This document shows, piece after piece, positions 8,628 through 18,909 of a DNA stretch of 64,000 nt; position 1 is the first letter of the stretch, and the number at the start of each line of letters is the position of its first letter. The notes beneath the pieces were generated by a model, which did no database searches, was not told the origin of the DNA, and saw only the letters and a list, made by a program, of their open reading frames with translations. Position numbers and translations under genes: made by a program. The stretch spans positions 107,630 to 171,629 of the forward strand of contig NZ_JAHCST010000015.1 of assembly GCF_018476525.1 (NCBI RefSeq), given 5' to 3'. This DNA is from Acrocarpospora catenulata. GTDB taxonomy: Bacteria; Actinomycetota; Actinomycetes; Streptosporangiales; Streptosporangiaceae.

Positions 8628-9392
8628 ATGCAGCGTTTGCAGGACCGGGTCGCCGTCATCACCGGTGGGGCCAGCGGCATCGGGCTGGCCACCGCGCGGC
8701 GGTTCGCCGAGGAGGGGGCCAAGGTGGTGCTGGCCGACCTGGACGAGGCGGCGGGCGCCGAGGCCGCGGCCGAGGTCGGCGGGCTCTTCGTGCGGGCGGA
8801 CGTGACCAGCGAGGCCGACGTCATCGCCATGTTCCGGGCAGCCTTCGACGCCTACGGCAGCGTGGACATCGCGTTCAACAACGCCGGGATCTCCCCGCCC
8901 GACGACGACTCCATCCTGGTCACCGGGATCGACGCCTGGCGGCGGGTCCAGGAGGTGAACCTGACCAGCGTGTACCTGTGCTGCAAGCACGTCATTCCGT
9001 ACATGCAGCGGCAGGGCAAGGGGTCGATCATCAACACCGCCTCGTTCGTGGCGGTGCTGGGTTCCGCGACCTCGCAGATCTCCTACACCGCCTCCAAGGG
9101 CGGGGTGCTGGCGATGAGCCGGGAGCTGGGCGTGCAGTTCGCCAGGGAGGGGATCCGGGTGAACGCGCTCTGCCCGGGGCCGGTGAGCACGCCGTTGCTG
9201 ATGCAGCTGTTCGCCAAGGATCCGGAGCGGGCGCAGCGGCGCCTGGTACACGTGCCGATGGGCCGGTTCGCCCGGCCGGAGGAGATCGCCGCTGCGGTGG
9301 CCTTCCTGGCCTCCGACGACGCCTCTTTCATCACCGGTGCGGAGTTTCTCGTGGACGGCGGGATCTCCGGGGCCTACGTTACGCCGCTATGA
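8628..9392 (+). CDS. Short-chain dehydrogenase (putative gamma-glutamyl-alcohol dehydrogenase)
   Basis: 254 residues, classical SDR length. TGGASGIG cofactor loop at about 11-18, NNAG at about 84, catalytic Ser-Tyr-Lys (the YTASKGG element), and C-terminal FLVDGGISGAYV. It sits between the aldehyde dehydrogenase and the hydrolase, 8 nt after one and overlapping the other by 4 nt, so it belongs to the same pathway. Its likely job is oxidation of an alcohol group on the gamma-glutamylated amine to the aldehyde. Function is inferred from context; SDR substrates cannot be read from the fold. Confidence 0.82.
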   Translation: MQRLQDRVAVITGGASGIGLATARRFAEEGAKVVLADLDEAAGAEAAAEVGGLFVRADVTSEADVIAMFRAAFDAYGSVDIAFNNAGISPPDDDSILVTGIDAWRRVQEVNLTSVYLCCKHVIPYMQRQGKGSIINTASFVAVLGSATSQISYTASKGGVLAMSRELGVQFAREGIRVNALCPGPVSTPLLMQLFAKDPERAQRRLVHVPMGRFARPEEIAAAVAFLASDDASFITGAEFLVDGGISGAYVTPL

Positions 9393-10117
9393 GGCCGGTG
9401 ATCGGGATCACCTGTTACGTCGAACCGGCGGCGTACACGGTGTGGGAGCAGAAGACGGCGCTGTTGCCGTACGACTATGTCCGGCAGGTGGAGCGGGCGG
9501 GTGGGCAGCCGGTGCTGCTGCCGCCCGCCGGGGCGCCGGCGGGTCTGGTGGATCGGCTGGACGGGTTGATCCTCGCCGGGGGCGGCGACGTCGATCCGGC
9601 CCGGTACGCCGCCGACCCCCACCCCACGACCTCCCAGATCCGGAAATTTCGGGATGACGCGGAGTTCGGGCTGGTTCGGGCGGCGCTGGAGGAGGACCTG
9701 CCGCTCCTGGGCATCTGCCGGGGGCTCCAGGTGTTGAACGTGACCCTGGGCGGCACCCTGCACCAGCATGTGCCGGACGTGGTGGGCCACCTGGGCCACT
9801 CCCCGGCCCCGGGGCAGTTCGGCCGCCTGCCGGTAAGGCTCTCGCCCGCCCTGGCCACGCTCTACGAAGCGGAGGAGATCACCCCCGCCCACTACCACCA
9901 CCAGTGCATCGACCGCCTGGGCAAGGGCCTCACGGTCACGGCCACCGCCGAGGACGGCACGATCGAGGCGGTCCGGCTGAACCGGCGGGTGGCGGCCGTG
10001 CAGTGGCACCCCGAAGTGGACCAGGACGGGCCGCTCTTCGACGCGCTGGTCGCGCTCGCCCGGTCGTACCGAGCGTCGCGCCAGCTTTCGCGGGCCGGGG
10101 CCGGGCCGATAGGCTGA
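9389..10117 (+). CDS. Gamma-glutamyl hydrolase of the C26 / PuuD type
   Basis: 242 residues. Class I glutamine-amidotransferase-like fold with nucleophile Cys110 in LLGICRGLQVLN, LDGLILAGGGDVDP earlier, and the C-terminal QWHPEVDQD that supplies the His-Glu dyad. This family hydrolyses the gamma-glutamyl bond, freeing glutamate and the carboxylated amine (GABA in the putrescine route; glycine if the amine was ethanolamine). It is the last gene of the pathway; 15 nt later the glycine riboswitch begins. Confidence 0.87.
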   Translation: MRPVIGITCYVEPAAYTVWEQKTALLPYDYVRQVERAGGQPVLLPPAGAPAGLVDRLDGLILAGGGDVDPARYAADPHPTTSQIRKFRDDAEFGLVRAALEEDLPLLGICRGLQVLNVTLGGTLHQHVPDVVGHLGHSPAPGQFGRLPVRLSPALATLYEAEEITPAHYHHQCIDRLGKGLTVTATAEDGTIEAVRLNRRVAAVQWHPEVDQDGPLFDALVALARSYRASRQLSRAGAGPIG

Positions 10118-10132
10118 CCGAACACCAGTGAT

Positions 10133-10322
10133 CCCGCGCGGGAGAGCGGCCTGGCATCCGGCCAGGTCCCCTGAAGGAGCAAGCCCTCCCCGCGAACCTC
10201 TCAAGGCAAAGGACCGTGCGGGCCAGGTGACCTCTGGAAAGCAGGCCCGCGCCTCGCCGAAGGTGAAAGTCCGGACAAGATCCGGGCGAAGCTCTCAGGC
10301 ACCCATGACAGAGGGGGAGGAT
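10133..10322 (+). ncRNA. Tandem glycine riboswitch controlling gcvT-gcvH-sdaA
   Basis: Two aptamer-like halves are readable. The first runs from GCGCGGGAGAGCGGC through GAAGGAGCAA to CTCAAGGCAAAGGACCG; the second from GACCTCTGGAAAGC through GCCGAAGGTGAAAG to CTCTCAGGCACCCATGACAG. These match the conserved gcvT element cores. Tandem glycine riboswitches bind glycine and usually switch expression on. It ends about 30 nt before the gcvT ATG, so control may be translational or through an overlapping structure. Confidence 0.9.
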
Positions 10323-10353
10323 GCTGGCATCCGACCTTGCCTGAGGTGCACTC

Positions 10354-11430
10354 ATGTCCCGACATACTCCGCTTTACGAGGTTCACCAGAGCCTGGGCGC
10401 CACCCTCGTCGACTTCGCCGGGTGGCTGATGCCGCTCCGGTACGGCAGCGAGTCCGCCGAGCACACCACCGTGCGGACCGCGGCCGGCCTCTTCGACCTG
10501 TCCCACATGGGGGAGGTCTTCGTCACCGGTCCCGAGGCGGGCGCGGCGCTCGACTACGCCCTGGTGGGCGAGCCAGGCGCGCTTCAGCCCGGCCGGGCCA
10601 GGTACACGATGATCTGCGCGCCGGACGGCGGCGTGCTGGACGACCTGATCGTCTACCGGCTGGCCGCCGAGGAGTTCCTGGTGGTCCCCAACGCCGCCAA
10701 CGCCGACCGGGTGGCGGGCGAGCTGATCAAGCGGGCGGCGCCGTACCAGGCCGAGGTGACCGACAGGTCCGGCGAGTACGCGCTGGTCGCCGTGCAGGGG
10801 CCGCGCGCCCAGGAGCTGCTGGCCACGCTCACCGACGCGGATCTTCCCGGGCTCGGGTACTACACCGGGCTGCCGGGGGTGGTGGCGGGCGTGCAGGCGC
10901 TGATCGCCCGTACCGGGTACACCGGTGAGGATGGTTTCGAGCTGTTCGTCGCGAACGCGGACGCCGTACCGGTGTGGAACGCCCTGACCGAGGCGGGCGC
11001 ACGGCCGGTCGGGCTGTCGGCCCGGGACACCCTGCGGCTGGAGGCCGGCATGCCGCTGTACGGCAACGAGCTCACCGCCGACCGCACCCCCTTCGACGCC
11101 GGCCTCGGCCGAGTCGTGAAATTTGACAAAAAAGGGGACTTTGTCGGGAAAACGGCGCTGGCCGCGCGGCAGTCGCCGCCGGAGCGGCTGGTGGGGCTGG
11201 TCGCGCGGGGGCGTCGAGTGCCCAGGCACGGGTACGCCGTGGTGGACGAGGCGGGCACCGTCGTCGGCGAGGTGACCAGCGGCGCGCCGTCCCCGTCGCT
11301 GGGCAAGCCGATCGCGATGGCGTACGTTGCGGCCGCAGTGCCGGAAAATGGCGGTCTGGCGGTGGACATCCGCGGCACCCGGGAACCGGTCGACGTCGTT
11401 GACCTGCCTTTCTACAGGAGGAAGAAGTGA
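10354..11430 (+). CDS. gcvT: Glycine cleavage system T protein (aminomethyltransferase)
   Basis: 358 residues, normal length. N-terminal [20 protein letters not shown] with [22 protein letters not shown], and [13 protein letters not shown] all fit GcvT. The enzyme takes the aminomethyl group from lipoylated GcvH and passes it to tetrahydrofolate with release of ammonia. Preceded by the glycine riboswitch and overlapping gcvH by 4 nt. gcvP is not in the window. Confidence 0.96.
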   Translation: MSRHTPLYEVHQSLGATLVDFAGWLMPLRYGSESAEHTTVRTAAGLFDLSHMGEVFVTGPEAGAALDYALVGEPGALQPGRARYTMICAPDGGVLDDLIVYRLAAEEFLVVPNAANADRVAGELIKRAAPYQAEVTDRSGEYALVAVQGPRAQELLATLTDADLPGLGYYTGLPGVVAGVQALIARTGYTGEDGFELFVANADAVPVWNALTEAGARPVGLSARDTLRLEAGMPLYGNELTADRTPFDAGLGRVVKFDKKGDFVGKTALAARQSPPERLVGLVARGRRVPRHGYAVVDEAGTVVGEVTSGAPSPSLGKPIAMAYVAAAVPENGGLAVDIRGTREPVDVVDLPFYRRKK

Positions 11431-11819
11431 GCACCATCCCCAACGAGCTGAGCTACACGAAGGAACACGAGTGGGTCGCCGGCCTGGAGGACGGGCTGAC
11501 GGTCACGGTCGGCATCACCGACTACGCCGCCAACGCGCTCGGTGACGTGGTGTATGTGCAGGTCCCCGAGGCGGGCGACACGGTGGCGGCCGGTGACGCG
11601 GTGGGCGAGGTGGAGTCCACCAAGTCGGTGAGCGACATCTACTCGCCCGTGAGCGGCGAGGTGGTGGAGACCAACCAGGCCGTCGTGGACGACCCCTCCC
11701 TGGTCAACTCCGACCCGTACGGTGAGGGCTGGCTCTTCCGGGTCCGGGTGGACGGCGAGCCGTCCGACCTGCTGACCGCCGAGGAGTACGCCACCCTCAC
11801 CGCGGGTGAGAACGCCTGA
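11427..11819 (+). CDS. gcvH: Glycine cleavage system H protein
   Basis: 130 residues. The lipoyl-domain hairpin [13 protein letters not shown] places the lipoylated lysine at residue 66; the hairpin is followed by a C-terminal segment ending in the LTAEEYATL helix. GcvH shuttles the aminomethyl group between the P, T and L proteins. Starts with GTG overlapping gcvT; 13 nt before sdaA. Lipoylation enzymes are not encoded nearby. Confidence 0.96.
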   Translation: MSTIPNELSYTKEHEWVAGLEDGLTVTVGITDYAANALGDVVYVQVPEAGDTVAAGDAVGEVESTKSVSDIYSPVSGEVVETNQAVVDDPSLVNSDPYGEGWLFRVRVDGEPSDLLTAEEYATLTAGENA

Positions 11820-11832
11820 TCCAGCGGTTCCC

Positions 11833-13209
<1,377 letters not shown>

Positions 13210-13278
13210 CATGCCCGGGGACTCGCGACCGATAGCTGGTTGTCTTTGATAGCGCGAACGCCGCTGGGGTGTGTCTGA

Positions 13279-14607
13279 ATGTCTCGGGTGTCGGCGCTGC
13301 GCGCGCACTGGTTGTTCGGCGTTCTGCTGGTCGCCGGGTTGGCGGTGCGTGCGCTGGCCGTGCTCGGGTATCGGCCGGCTCTGTGGTTCTGGGCGGACTC
13401 GTTCGCGTATCTGAGTTCAGCCATCGACCTGCGCCCGCTGGCCTCCCGGCCGTCGGGGTACTCGCTGTTCCTCTGGCTCTTCAGCGACGTGCGGACGGTG
13501 GTGGTCGTCCAGCATCTGCTGGGGGTGGCCATGGCGGTGGCCGTCTACCTGCTGCTGGTCCGGCGCCTGCCCGCCTGGGGCGCCGCGCTGGCGGCGGCCC
13601 CGGTGCTGCTGGACGTGCACCAGGTGCAGCTGGAGCACCTGATCATGGCCGATCTGCTCTTCACCGTGCTCGTCCTGGCGGCCGTGGCGCTGCTGCTCTG
13701 GCGGCCGGGCCCGTGGGCGGTGGTGGCCGGCCTCGGCCTGCTCGGGCTGGCCACGATCACGCGTACCCTCGGGCTGCCGCTGCTCGGGGTGGCCGTGGTC
13801 TGGCTGCTGATCGCGCGGGCCGGGTGGCGGGCCATCGCCGCCGGGGTGGCCGCCGCCGGCGTGGTGATCGGCGGGTACGCGGTCTGGTTCCACGCCTTCT
13901 ACGGCTCGTACGGCATGGGCGGCAGCAACGTCTGGCTCTGGTCGCGCACGATGACCTTCGCCGACTGCCGCCTCATGAACCCCCGCCCCGAGGTGGCGGT
14001 CCTCTGCCCCGAAGCCGGCCCCCGGCTGTCGGCCCCCTCCTACATCTGGGACCCGTCCTCACCGATCATCCGCAGCGGCGCCGACAAGGAAACCCTGACC
14101 GCCGAGTTCACCTCCCTGGCCATCCGAACCCAGCCCATCGACTTCCTCCTCACCGGCCTCGGCGACGCCCTCTGGGCCTTCGAGTGGGAACGCCGCGTCT
14201 ACCCCTCCCCCGGCCCGCAGAGCGCGTACGTCTTCCCCGACACGGTCGGCCCGTTCAACGACAAGATCGCCTCCGCCGGCCGCACAGCCACGCAACTGAC
14301 CAATGAGTACCAGGGCTCCTCCGGGGAAACCGTCATGGCGGAGCCCTACGCGGGGTGGCTGCGCTGGTACCAGCAGTACGGCTACCTGCGGGGGCCCTTC
14401 CTCGCCGCCATACTGCTTGCCGCCCTGGTGGGCATGGCGCGCATGGCGGTCATGGGCATGACGCGCACAGCAGGCACGGCAGACACGGCGGACGTGGCCG
14501 TCCCGGTGGGCGGGCCGCCCTCCCGGCGGAGCCGGGTCCGACCGAAGGTCAGAACGGGTGGGTGGGTGGGAGATCCACGCCAACCAACGGCGAAGCCGAA
14601 CTCGTAG
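13279..14607 (+). CDS. Polytopic membrane protein, GT39/ArnT-like glycosyltransferase candidate
   Basis: 442 residues with about nine hydrophobic helices. ALWFWADSFAYLSSAIDLRPLASRPSGYSLFLWL near residue 35 fits the first luminal loop of GT-C enzymes, where an acidic residue (here Asp in WADS) acts in catalysis with a polyprenyl-phosphate sugar donor. A large soluble loop follows around 210-370 and one final helix. The last 45 residues are low-complexity and read through the G-quadruplex repeat, so the natural C-terminus may have been replaced. Function is by analogy only. Confidence 0.6.
   Translation: MSRVSALRAHWLFGVLLVAGLAVRALAVLGYRPALWFWADSFAYLSSAIDLRPLASRPSGYSLFLWLFSDVRTVVVVQHLLGVAMAVAVYLLLVRRLPAWGAALAAAPVLLDVHQVQLEHLIMADLLFTVLVLAAVALLLWRPGPWAVVAGLGLLGLATITRTLGLPLLGVAVVWLLIARAGWRAIAAGVAAAGVVIGGYAVWFHAFYGSYGMGGSNVWLWSRTMTFADCRLMNPRPEVAVLCPEAGPRLSAPSYIWDPSSPIIRSGADKETLTAEFTSLAIRTQPIDFLLTGLGDALWAFEWERRVYPSPGPQSAYVFPDTVGPFNDKIASAGRTATQLTNEYQGSSGETVMAEPYAGWLRWYQQYGYLRGPFLAAILLAALVGMARMAVMGMTRTAGTADTADVAVPVGGPPSRRSRVRPKVRTGGWVGDPRQPTAKPNS
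14535..14600 (+). repeat. Dispersed repeat with perfect G-quadruplex motif (copy 1)
   Basis: GGGTGGGTGGGTGGG at 14556-14570 is an ideal four-tract G-quadruplex motif on the plus strand. Its flanks (CCGAAGGTCAGAAC before, AGATCCAC after) match a second copy on the minus strand near 51661-51715. It lies at the junction between the membrane-protein tail and the truncated acyl-CoA dehydrogenase. Confidence 0.6.
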
Positions 14608-14609
14608 TC

Positions 14610-15143
14610 GAACGACAGGATGCGGTTGACCCGCTCTACCCCCTGTATCGAGTCACCGGAACGGGACAACTCGTAAGCCAGGACGCCGCAGCCGTGGAAC
14701 GGGCTTGGACCCGGATGGTGGCGGGCTCCGCCTGTCTGCTTACCGGTGTCAGTACGAGGCTGCTCGACATGACCGTGGCGTACGTGAAGACGCGCCACCA
14801 GTTCGGCCGCCCAGTCGGGTCGTTCCAGGCGGTCAAGCACAAACTGGCCGACGTCGCCACCGGCGTGGACCTCTCGCAGGCCGCGTCCTTCGCCGCCTTC
14901 CGCGACACCAGCGCCCCGGACGCCCCCGTACGGGCGGCCGTAGCCAAGGCTTACGCGGGGGAGGCGGCCCGCCCGGCCGACGTGGAGGCACTCCAACTGC
15001 ACGGCGGCATCGGATTCACCTTGGAGTACGGCCTCCAGTTCTGGCTGAAACGCGCGATGTCCCTCTCGGCCGCCTACGGCACCGCCAGGGAGCACCGCCG
15101 CTCCCTCGCCGTACGCCTACTGGCCCGGGAGACGGCCCGATGA
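14610..15143 (+). pseudogene. Acyl-CoA dehydrogenase fragment (C-terminal half only)
   Basis: The open frame reads YPLYRVTGTGQLVSQDAAAVERAW, then the complete C-terminal helical domain (VAYVKTRHQFGRPVGSFQAVKHKLAD, LQLHGGIGFTLEY, and FWLKRAMSLS). About the first 170 residues of a normal acyl-CoA dehydrogenase, including the FAD-binding beta domain, are absent; the frame instead runs back into the upstream membrane-protein gene. It overlaps the ligase start by 4 nt, so it was the first gene of that operon. A translated stub from an internal start (for example ATG 14716) is possible but could not bind FAD properly alone. Confidence 0.75.
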
Positions 15144-16693
15144 ACCTGAAAGAACTGGGATTCTGGCGAATCGCCCGACGATCTCCAGAAAACATCGCCG
15201 CAGTGGAACCGGACGGCACCCCGATCACGGCAGGCGAACTGCTGGCCCGGATAAACCAGATCACACGGCTACTGCGCGACCTGGGCCTGCAACACGGAGA
15301 CAGGGTCGCCCTGGTCGCAGCCAACGAGGTGGCCGCCCTGGAGACCGTACTCGCCTGCCACCAGGCAGGGTGGTACCTGATCCCGGTCAACACCGCCCTC
15401 AGCGCCCCCGAGATCGCCCACATCATCGCCGACTGCACCCCAGGGGCGGTAGTGACCTCTGCCCGCTATGCCGACACCGTACGGACCGCCCTCGACCAGG
15501 CGGCCATCGCGACGGAACGGCGGTTCGCCACAGGCCCGGCAGAGGGCTTCCGCCTTCTGGCAGACGCCGCGCCGTACTCAGGCGAATGGATAGAAGACCG
15601 CGCACCAGGCGCGTTCATGGCCTACACCTCCGGCACCACCGGCCGCCCGAAAGGCGTACTCCGCCCCCTCGCCACCGGCGACCCCGACGACGCCTACGCC
15701 GCCGGATCAGCCTGGCAACTGGGCATGTTCGAGGTCGAGCCATTCCAGAACGGCACCCACCTGGTGACCTCCCCGCTATCGCACACGGCGGTGAACGGCC
15801 TGGCCCTGGCCTCCCTCCACCTGGGCCACCGAGTGGTGCTGATGGAACGCTTCGACGCGACCGAAATGCTCCAGCTCATCGAGCGCGAACGGGTGACCAC
15901 CACACACGTGGTCCCCACCCAGATGCACCGCCTACTCGCCCTCGACCCCAAGATCCGCGCATCCTACGACGTCTCCACCATGCGCAACCTGATCCACGGC
16001 GCGGGCCCCTGCCCCCCAGCGGTCAAACGCGGCATCATCGACTGGTTCGGCCCGGTCGTGTACGAGTACTACGGCGCCAGCGAAGCCGCCGGCACGGTCA
16101 TCTCCGCCCGCGAATGGCTGGCCAGACCAGGCAGCGTAGGCCGCGCCCAGCCAGGCGCAGCCGTAAAGATCATGGACGAGCACGACCACGAACTCGCCCC
16201 CGGCGAGCGCGGACGTGTCTACCTGGAGATGGGCCCCCGAGCCTTCGAGTACCGAGGCGACCCCGAGAAGACCAGAACCAGCGTCGTGAACGGCTGGGTC
16301 ACCGTCGGCGACCTCGGCTACCTCGACGAGGACGGATACCTCTTCCTACTCGGCAGAACCGCCGAGGTGATCGTCTCCGGCGGGGTCAACGTCTACCCCG
16401 CAGAGGTGGAGGCCGCCCTCCTGGAACACCCCGACATCGCCGACGCCGGGGTCATCGGGGTACCCGACCAGGAGTGGGGCGAGATCGTCTGCGCGGTGAT
16501 CCAGCCCACCGCCTGGGACCGCGCCACCGCACCCGGCTTCCACGACCAGGTCACCGCCTTCTGCCGGGAGCGCCTCGCCGGCTTCAAACTGCCCCGGCGC
16601 ATCGAAATCGTGGAGCAACTCCCGCGCGGGGCCAACGGAAAACTCCGCAAACACCTCCTGCTGCCGAAGACCGACGGGAGACGAACCGGGTGA
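15140..16693 (+). CDS. AMP-dependent acyl-CoA synthetase (FadD-like)
   Basis: 517 residues. AMP-binding P-loop AYTSGTTGRPKG at about 163-174, YEYYGASE, the VGDLGYLDEDGYLFLLGR hinge, and C-terminal PRGANGKLRKHLL with the catalytic lysine. It activates a carboxylic acid to its acyl-CoA through an acyl-adenylate. It stands first among the intact genes of an operon with the DUF35 and thiolase-like genes, overlapping its neighbours by 4 nt each, so the CoA ester should feed that pair. The acid is unknown. Known for this family: fatty, aromatic and steroid side-chain acids. Confidence 0.88.
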   Translation: MNLKELGFWRIARRSPENIAAVEPDGTPITAGELLARINQITRLLRDLGLQHGDRVALVAANEVAALETVLACHQAGWYLIPVNTALSAPEIAHIIADCTPGAVVTSARYADTVRTALDQAAIATERRFATGPAEGFRLLADAAPYSGEWIEDRAPGAFMAYTSGTTGRPKGVLRPLATGDPDDAYAAGSAWQLGMFEVEPFQNGTHLVTSPLSHTAVNGLALASLHLGHRVVLMERFDATEMLQLIERERVTTTHVVPTQMHRLLALDPKIRASYDVSTMRNLIHGAGPCPPAVKRGIIDWFGPVVYEYYGASEAAGTVISAREWLARPGSVGRAQPGAAVKIMDEHDHELAPGERGRVYLEMGPRAFEYRGDPEKTRTSVVNGWVTVGDLGYLDEDGYLFLLGRTAEVIVSGGVNVYPAEVEAALLEHPDIADAGVIGVPDQEWGEIVCAVIQPTAWDRATAPGFHDQVTAFCRERLAGFKLPRRIEIVEQLPRGANGKLRKHLLLPKTDGRRTG

Positions 16694-17079
16694 AACCCCT
16701 ACCCCTGCCCACCCCCGACACCGCCGCGTTCTTCGCAGCCATCGACGCGGGCGAACTCAAGGTGCCCCGCTGCAGCGCGTGCGGGAGGTTCTTCCTCTAC
16801 CCGCGCGCCTACTGCCCGTTCTGCACATCCGACCAGGTGACCCTGGAACCGGCTTCCGGCCGGGGCTCGCTGGAGTCCTACGTGGTCAACCATCGCCCAG
16901 CGCCCGGCTTCGAGGAGGACGCGCCCTACGTACTCGGGGTGGTCCGGTTGGCCGAGGGCCCCACACTGTTCGCCGAAATCGCCGGAGACCCCGTCGTCGA
17001 CGGGGACCTCGAAGCGTTCTTCGAACCCCGCAGCGACCGAAATGTCCTGAAATTCCGGATGAGGAAGGCGGCCGGATGA
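16690..17079 (+). CDS. DUF35 OB-fold / zinc-ribbon protein
   Basis: 129 residues. N-terminal helix (TAAFFAAIDAGELKVPRCSACG), zinc ribbon with CSACG and CPFC at about 30-50, then an OB-fold with YVVNHRPAPGF and APYVLGVVRL. DUF35 proteins partner with thiolase-superfamily enzymes, as in the ChsH2 C-terminal domain with the aldolase Ltp2, where they form an obligate complex. Its gene overlaps the thiolase-like gene by 4 nt, which supports that partnership. Confidence 0.88.
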   Translation: MKPLPLPTPDTAAFFAAIDAGELKVPRCSACGRFFLYPRAYCPFCTSDQVTLEPASGRGSLESYVVNHRPAPGFEEDAPYVLGVVRLAEGPTLFAEIAGDPVVDGDLEAFFEPRSDRNVLKFRMRKAAG

Positions 17080-18221
17080 GCCTCCGAGGCAAGGTCGCGA
17101 TCGTCGGCGCGGCCGAGACCGACCGCATCGGCAAGGTCCCCGACAAGTCGGCACTCGAACTGCACGCCCAGGCCGCCGTCAACGCCCTCCGCGACGCCGG
17201 TCTCACCCCCGCCGACGTGGACGGCGTCGCCTCGGCGGGAGAATCACCGGTAGACGTGGCCGACTACCTGGGAATCGTCCCGGACTACCTGGACGGCACC
17301 AACGTCGGGGGCAGCTCGTACATGCTGCACGTCCGCCACGCCATGGCCGCCATCACCTCCGGCCTCTGTACCACCGTCCTGATCACCCACGGCGAATCCG
17401 GACGCTCCCGCGTCGGCATGGTCCCATGGGCGCCCGCCCCGCAGTCGTACATGGCCCAGTTCGAGGTCCCACACGGCCCCATCGGCGCCCCCGCGCTCTT
17501 CCCGATCGGCGTACGCCGCTACATGCACCAGTACGGCATGACCGAAGAACAACTCGCCATGGTCCCCGTGGTCCAACGCCAGTGGGCGGCACGCAACCCC
17601 CGAGCCAAACTCCGCGACCCGATCACCGTGGCCGACGTCCTGGCCTCCCCGATCATCGCCGACCCGATCCACCTACTCCACTGCTGCCTGGTCACCGACG
17701 GCGGCGGCGCCCTGGTCCTCACCTCAGCCGACCGCGCCCGCGACTTCGCCGCCCCGGTCTACGTACTGGGCGCAGGCGAATCAAGCGAGTCCTCAATCGT
17801 CGCCGGCCTACACGACCTCACCTCCTCCCGCGCCATCGAACGCGGCGGCACAGCAGCCATGCGCCAAGCCGAGATCACCCACGCCGACGTCAACCACCTC
17901 ATGATCTACGACGCCTTCGCCCACGTCCCCGTCTACGGCCTGGAAGACCTCGGCTTCGTCAAACGCGGCGAGGCCCCCGCCTTCATCACCGACGGCAACA
18001 CCGCCCCCGGCGGCCCACTCCCCATGAACACCAACGGCGGCGGCCTCTCCTACACCCACACCGGCATGTACGGCATGTTCGCCATCCAGGAATCAGTACG
18101 CCAGGTCCGCGGCACCGCTCCCGCCCAGGTCCCCGGCGCGGACATCAGCCTGGTCACCGGCGTGGGCGGCATGTTCATGAGCTCAGGCACACTGGTGCTT
18201 GGTAGCGCCCGAACCCTCTGA
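17076..18221 (+). CDS. SCP-2 thiolase-like protein, possible retro-aldolase of Ltp2 type
   Basis: 381 residues. Thiolase-superfamily start (VAIVGAAETDRIGK) and end (GADISLVTGVGGMFMSSGTLVLG) with a late His-rich loop near NTNGGGLSYTHTG. Where true thiolases have the acyl-accepting Cys near residue 85-95, this protein reads TNVGGSSYMLHVRHAM with no Cys. Loss of that Cys and pairing with DUF35 are features of the Ltp2-type aldolases that cleave beta-hydroxy acyl-CoA side chains. So carbon-carbon cleavage by retro-aldol rather than thiolysis is likely, as an inference. Confidence 0.82.
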   Translation: MSLRGKVAIVGAAETDRIGKVPDKSALELHAQAAVNALRDAGLTPADVDGVASAGESPVDVADYLGIVPDYLDGTNVGGSSYMLHVRHAMAAITSGLCTTVLITHGESGRSRVGMVPWAPAPQSYMAQFEVPHGPIGAPALFPIGVRRYMHQYGMTEEQLAMVPVVQRQWAARNPRAKLRDPITVADVLASPIIADPIHLLHCCLVTDGGGALVLTSADRARDFAAPVYVLGAGESSESSIVAGLHDLTSSRAIERGGTAAMRQAEITHADVNHLMIYDAFAHVPVYGLEDLGFVKRGEAPAFITDGNTAPGGPLPMNTNGGGLSYTHTGMYGMFAIQESVRQVRGTAPAQVPGADISLVTGVGGMFMSSGTLVLGSARTL

Positions 18222-18261
18222 CTTTCAGTCGGGAGTTTATATGTTGGACCCTGCCGCCTAG

Positions 18262-18909
18262 TTAACTCTCACAGTAAGGATCTCCGTATTCTTCGTACAG
18301 TGCATCGTAGTCAATCCGCAGGAGCCGTACGTCGGGCTGGAAGAAGCGGTTCAGATCAAATGGATTACCCGTCAGCCGCTCACCGATTCTGACGCACGAC
18401 TCCTGCCAGACCTCCCGGACGGGAATACCATCATTGGATTCCTCTCCTGGCGTATCGCCCGACTGATGTCGCACAAGAGAACCGCTCTCGAATACGAGTC
18501 CCTCCAGATGCGGGTCGATCGCATCGGGAGCAAGGCCCTGGCGATGCGAGGGGTCGTTCACGTTGAACATCGCCGTTATAGGATCGAACATCACGGGCAT
18601 GAAGCGGACGAGGATCCGGCCGCCTACCGCGTAGGTGACCGAATTATTCCCATCGATATCCCAGAACACAGTGAGCACTCGTCGAGAATTCTGACTCAGC
18701 GCGATTATCTGGGCGGTCAAGGAGAATCCGGATGCCGTTAGTTCGAGGATCTCCGTCCAGCCGTTACGGGGAGGCGCGACGATCGCGGCACGCCCTTCCT
18801 CATCGTCATCCGTTGGGACCGCCCGAAGCGCGGATACCAGGGTCGTCACATCTATGTCATCGCACCAGGTAAGACAGAATGGCCAGGGAAGGTCGGTGGC
18901 GAAGTCCAT
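18262..18909 (-). CDS. Hypothetical protein, possibly DUF6461-like
   Basis: 215 residues, noticeably less GC-rich than its neighbours. The N-terminus PWPFCLTWCDDIDVTTLVSAL resembles DUF6461-type proteins that begin with a similar WCLT-like stretch; the rest is acidic with no catalytic motif or membrane segment. Such proteins are often orphan or immunity-like genes in actinobacteria. The family call is a recollection of pattern and needs a profile search. Only a weak ribosome site (GAGAACGAGA) precedes the ATG. Confidence 0.5.
   Translation of the reverse strand: MDFATDLPWPFCLTWCDDIDVTTLVSALRAVPTDDDEEGRAAIVAPPRNGWTEILELTASGFSLTAQIIALSQNSRRVLTVFWDIDGNNSVTYAVGGRILVRFMPVMFDPITAMFNVNDPSHRQGLAPDAIDPHLEGLVFESGSLVRHQSGDTPGEESNDGIPVREVWQESCVRIGERLTGNPFDLNRFFQPDVRLLRIDYDALYEEYGDPYCES

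Noticed and set aside
13279-18221. A natural-product biosynthetic cluster around the ligase, DUF35 and thiolase genes.
   Set aside because: No polyketide, peptide or terpene synthase; the set fits acyl-CoA catabolism.
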